44,563 nucleotides of DNA from Paenibacillus sp. GTDB lineage: Bacteria > Bacillota > Bacilli > Paenibacillales > Paenibacillaceae. Numbering within the stretch: the stretch's first letter is position 1; every line of letters begins with the position of its first letter. Location of the stretch: contig JAIRVF010000027.1 in the NCBI GenBank assembly GCA_031254035.1, positions 1 through 44,563 of the forward strand, in the 5' to 3' direction. Positions 42,049-44,563 of the stretch are shown here, piece after piece. The notes beneath the pieces were generated by a model. It did not search any database. It saw only the letters and a list, made by a program, of their open reading frames with translations, and was not told where the DNA came from. A program made the position numbers and the translations under genes.

Positions 42049-42081
42049 GGAATGACTCTCCCTTTTCTTATGTTCAGTTCG

Positions 42082-42110
42082 ATTATAGTTGTCAAAAATG
42101 AAAAACAACT
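42082..42110 (-). promoter_or_regulatory. Possible promoter of the redox operon with inverted repeat
   Basis: On the minus strand a TATAAT box (42082-42087) lies about 35 bases before the start codon; the -35 is poor (TTGTTT, 15-base spacing). An inverted repeat, AGTTGT (42087-42092) and ACAACT (42105-42110), covers the spacer, which would suit activator-dependent control by the operon's own regulator. Confidence 0.4.
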
Positions 42111-42117
42111 GAAATCG

Positions 42118-42149
42118 AAAAAACCAGCCTGGAACTTCCGGGCTAGTTT
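42118..42149 (-). terminator. Terminator of the ZmaR-like acetyltransferase gene
   Basis: On the minus strand, AAACTAGCC and GGCTGGTTT arms with inner GGAA/TTCC pairing are followed by TTTTT. It separates the acetyltransferase gene from the redox operon. The rest of the 42150-42437 gap shows nothing recognised. Confidence 0.75.
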
Positions 42150-42437
42150 CTCGACTTGTAAACAACTAATGTCTTAAATTATACAAATAATAGGCATAGT
42201 CTGTTGGCGTTCAGGATCCTAATTGCCTTAGTATCGTAGTCACGTTACTTGTTATTCTTATGATTTGGAAAAAGTTCGAGCCTGTCGCTTCTCATCCTCT
42301 TTTTCCATGAAATAAGTAGAAACGTGAATAGTAGCTGGTAAATACATGAAGTGGTAGGTACGGTAAATAATTTGTTTTCCCATTGTGAATTTTTCATATG
42401 GTGAAATTTTATTATATTGATGTACAAAAGGTTGCAA

Positions 42438-43262
42438 CTACAATCTAAATTCATATCCCTTGTAGCCAAATTCCTTTATAAACCCTATATTTCTAGCAAC
42501 AGCATTAGAAGGATGATTTGTCTCCATACAATCCCAATATGGTCTAAAGCCTTTTGCGAAACAGTAATCCACAAAATAGCTCACTACTCTTTGAGCAAGT
42601 TTTCTTCCTTGATATGACTTGATGGTCTCAATATTAATTCCATGAAAGTCCTTATAACGGAAGCCCGTAATGCAAAGACTGACAACATAATGCTTGTGCA
42701 GAATACAAAATCCAATACCTTGTTCAAAAAACTTTTTTTCGTCTTCCCAGAAATCCATTATTTTAGATTTGACAAATTCAATATTTTCTATTTCTGCATT
42801 TTCTAAAAATTCCTTTGTTTGCTTTGAAACTTTAAATTCATTATCATAATTCTGATGGTTTGCTTTAGCGTTAAATGAACTTGGAGATATCATATATACA
42901 TTTTGGTCCCACGATTTCAAATTCTTTTTATTAAATATTTCATAGAATGTTGTGTACCAGCTCTGATGGTTTCCAATACATTCAAACCATTCTATTCCAT
43001 GCCCTTTTGCTTGTAATGTGATGACATCATCAATATATCTCTTAATGTCTTGATTAAACGTTTTGTTTTTTGAATCTCCTATAAAGATAAAACCATCATT
43101 ATTTCCCATCCAAATTAACCCAGACGTTGGTTTGTCAATATTATCAACAAATATTCTACCTGGGTTTATACCTTCAACAATTGCCTTTTCTTCAATATTC
43201 ACACCACGATTCACAAGATCTTTACATCTATAAAATTGATTTCTTTCAAGTTCATGTATCAT
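42438..43262 (-). CDS. GNAT acetyltransferase of the ZmaR-like (GNAT_acetyltr_2) family
   Basis: The 274-residue protein has a long N-terminal half (MIHELERNQFYRCKDLVNRG, PTSGLIWMGNNDGFIFIGDS) and a C-terminal GNAT core (CITGFRYKDFHGINIETIKS, YQGRKLAQRVVSYFVDYC, NHPSNAVARNIGFIKEFGYK). This layout fits the family that includes zwittermicin-A N-acetyltransferase. ATG 43262 has TTGGAGA eight bases upstream; the frame extends 27 codons further without support. A+T-rich codon use differs from the redox operon, which hints at separate origin. The substrate is unknown. Confidence 0.82.
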   Translation of the reverse strand: MIHELERNQFYRCKDLVNRGVNIEEKAIVEGINPGRIFVDNIDKPTSGLIWMGNNDGFIFIGDSKNKTFNQDIKRYIDDVITLQAKGHGIEWFECIGNHQSWYTTFYEIFNKKNLKSWDQNVYMISPSSFNAKANHQNYDNEFKVSKQTKEFLENAEIENIEFVKSKIMDFWEDEKKFFEQGIGFCILHKHYVVSLCITGFRYKDFHGINIETIKSYQGRKLAQRVVSYFVDYCFAKGFRPYWDCMETNHPSNAVARNIGFIKEFGYKGYEFRL

Positions 43263-43366
43263 TTTGCGTCTCCAATACTTATTGATTAACTGCTCTACAG
43301 TAAGTATAAAAAATATCTCAGCTCCCATATATAGAGAGAACAATTATATGGATTTAATACACAATT

Positions 43367-43397
43367 AGGCTCGACAGTGAAAATAACTGCCGAGCCT
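43367..43397. other. Strong hairpin after the CD3324-family remnant
   Basis: AGGCTCG-CAGT and ACTG-CGAGCCT arms enclose GAAAATA. There is no clear T-run on either side. It is probably the former terminator of the remnant gene. Confidence 0.45.
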
Positions 43398-43402
43398 CAA
43401 CT

Positions 43403-43573
43403 TTAACATTTATTTGAATAGACGATTTTCTTTATCGTATCGTGGGATAGATGATAACTCTTCGTAAGTCGATCAATGGACACACCAATTGAGGACTTCT
43501 CACGAATCTCTTTATTTCTGCGAGCCAGTTGTTCTCTTTGACCCGACTTTTCACCCCAATGTTTACGTGATCG
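43403..43573 (-). pseudogene. CD3324/Mor-like HTH protein, C-terminal remnant
   Basis: A minus frame without a start codon reads HWGEKSGQREQLARRNKEIR, SSIGVSIDRLTKSYHLSHDT and IKKIVYSNKC to a TAA. This is the C-terminal helix-turn-helix half of the CD3324/Mor-transcription-activator-like family, as recalled (WGEKSG..EQL..RN.EI...Y.LS..TIKKIVY). The N-terminal part is missing: the frame closes at TAA 43574-43576, and upstream sequence is the end of the DinB gene. It is probably a deletion relic. Confidence 0.65.
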
Positions 43574-43585
43574 TTACCCGTTATC

Positions 43586-44062
43586 CTAACACGTTAATTG
43601 ATTCTCTTGATATGCCTTCTTTACCCTCTCAATTTGAGCAAGGTGACCGCGGACATGTTCGACGCGGAATTCCAGCAATTGCTTAAATGTGAACCTTTCC
43701 TGATCGGGATACACTCCCACTCGCTCGCTTTGTTCTCTAGTTAAACTGTCTAGAATGGTTAGCATACTGGAACGTAGTAATTTGAACAAAAGCAAATACT
43801 GTTCACGGTCCAATAAATCATACCCCAAGTTATTCACCCATGCGTCTTGGTCAAATGAAAACAGAGTCGGCTCATCTTCCGCCAATACTTTTTTTAGCCG
43901 AGGTGTGGCTGAGATCTCTGAATCTGTCACATGTATGAGGATTTGATGAATGCTCCATTTGTCCGGTGCAGGCTTATAACAAAACTCCGCCTCTGTCAAT
44001 CCTTCGATGGCATCTCGAAACATTTCGTATCCTAAGGCGTACTCCTTTATTAAGTCCTCCAA
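43586..44062 (-). CDS. DinB-family protein (DinB_2)
   Basis: The 158-residue four-helix protein has the metal-site motifs DKWSIHQILIHVTDSE (around residues 34-49) and LEFRVEHVRGHLAQIERV (near 130-147), typical of the DinB_2 group. Three His sites are retained, consistent with a metal-dependent enzyme; related proteins include thiol transferases. The start is TTG 44062 with AAAGGAGGGG upstream. It is the second DinB-type gene in the window and only distantly similar to 10056-10511. Confidence 0.85.
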   Translation of the reverse strand: MEDLIKEYALGYEMFRDAIEGLTEAEFCYKPAPDKWSIHQILIHVTDSEISATPRLKKVLAEDEPTLFSFDQDAWVNNLGYDLLDREQYLLLFKLLRSSMLTILDSLTREQSERVGVYPDQERFTFKQLLEFRVEHVRGHLAQIERVKKAYQENQLTC

Positions 44063-44150
44063 TTCAGACCCCTCCTTTTTCGAGTAAACTCCTTAAGATA
44101 TTCTTGTTTTTAGGTAAATATCCTTTTATCTCTTCTTCAACTTCCTAACA

Positions 44151-44563
44151 TTAAAACACAACTGGTAATTCAATTAATCCACGCATCAAATAAGTTGGAC
44201 GCCATTTCAACGTTTTAGCATCTGTATTGAGATGTAAATTAGGCATTCTGCGCAGTAAAGTGAGAAGGGCAATCTGACCTTCAAGTCGTGCTAGTGGGGC
44301 ACCCAGACAATAGTGAATTCCCATGCCGAAGGCAAGATGACGGTTATTCTTTCTAGTAATATCAAATAAATCCGGATTTTCAAACTGTGTCTCATCACGG
44401 TTAGCTGAAGCTAAGGCTACTACAATCATATCTCCCTTACGTATCAACTTCTCATGTAACAGAATATCTTCCCCTGCCCATCGACTAGTCGCTAACTCTA
44501 CAGGTCCGCAGAAACGTAATATTTCTTCAATCGCAGATGAGATAAGTTCAGGATTGCTCTTGA
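44151..44563 (-). CDS. Cytochrome P450, C-terminal part (runs off window)
   Basis: The visible 136 residues contain the K-helix ExxR motif (IEEILRF), the following TSRWAGED and the FENPDLFDITRKNNRHLAFG block, and the heme-binding loop FGMGIHYCLGAPLARLEG with the Cys thiolate ligand. This is the CYP107-like bacterial class, a soluble monooxygenase needing ferredoxin or flavodoxin as electron donor. The N-terminal two thirds lie beyond the right edge. The substrate is unknown. Confidence 0.93.
   Translation of the reverse strand, partial: KSNPELISSAIEEILRFCGPVELATSRWAGEDILLHEKLIRKGDMIVVALASANRDETQFENPDLFDITRKNNRHLAFGMGIHYCLGAPLARLEGQIALLTLLRRMPNLHLNTDAKTLKWRPTYLMRGLIELPVVF

Overview
The window looks like chromosome from a Paenibacillus-type Gram-positive bacterium. 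The reasons are strong AAGGAGG-type ribosome sites with some TTG/GTG starts, LplB/LplC-type sugar permease clusters with YesM/YesN-style regulators and no ATPase of their own, a T-box leader, and a ydaO-type c-di-AMP riboswitch in front of kimA. Most genes lie on the minus strand. No tRNA, rRNA or CRISPR array was seen.

Layout: 1-4589 is the start of an IS110-like transposase at the left edge, then a carbohydrate ABC permease pair under a membrane-anchored AraC regulator. 4821-6130 is a thiosulfate importer (YeeE/TsuA) with a TusA-like sulfur carrier. 6216-11289 is accessory: an acetyltransferase, a histidine phosphatase whose catalytic motif lies upstream of its first ATG, a small secreted protein, a TetR plus two-flavoprotein operon with a visible operator, a DinB protein and a barstar-like protein. 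11743-16389 holds a secreted peptidoglycan amidase, a DUF3238-like protein, a gene remnant, a metal-dependent cyclase-fold hydrolase and a VOC protein. 16390-17361 is a repeat-rich gap. 17362-22304 holds a DrrAB-type drug exporter, a nitroreductase, a MarR regulator and an old-yellow-enzyme reductase; beside them is a MarR-like promoter that drives only a 10-codon stub. 22751-24158 is a lysyl-tRNA synthetase pseudogene that keeps an apparently intact promoter and Lys-type T-box. 24209-27432 is an alpha/beta hydrolase and the KimA potassium importer with its riboswitch. 27776-36746 is a full sugar-uptake operon: binding protein, YesM kinase, YesN regulator, two permeases, second binding protein.

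The most interesting unit is 37371-42048, a six-gene minus-strand operon. Its order is a secreted copper-amine-oxidase-N-like protein with a charged His-containing linker, an anchored small protein, ApbE flavin transferase, a ferric-reductase-like heme membrane protein, an OmpR-type regulator, and a sensor kinase with an extracytoplasmic HEDHEDHEDH stretch. It reads as a possible metal- or redox-responsive extracytoplasmic flavin/heme electron-transfer system. No standard FMN-binding partner is encoded beside it.

The right end (42438-44563) has a ZmaR-like acetyltransferase, a CD3324-family remnant, a DinB protein and the C-terminal part of a cytochrome P450. Several decayed genes and intergenic repeat families suggest active genome erosion in the accessory parts.
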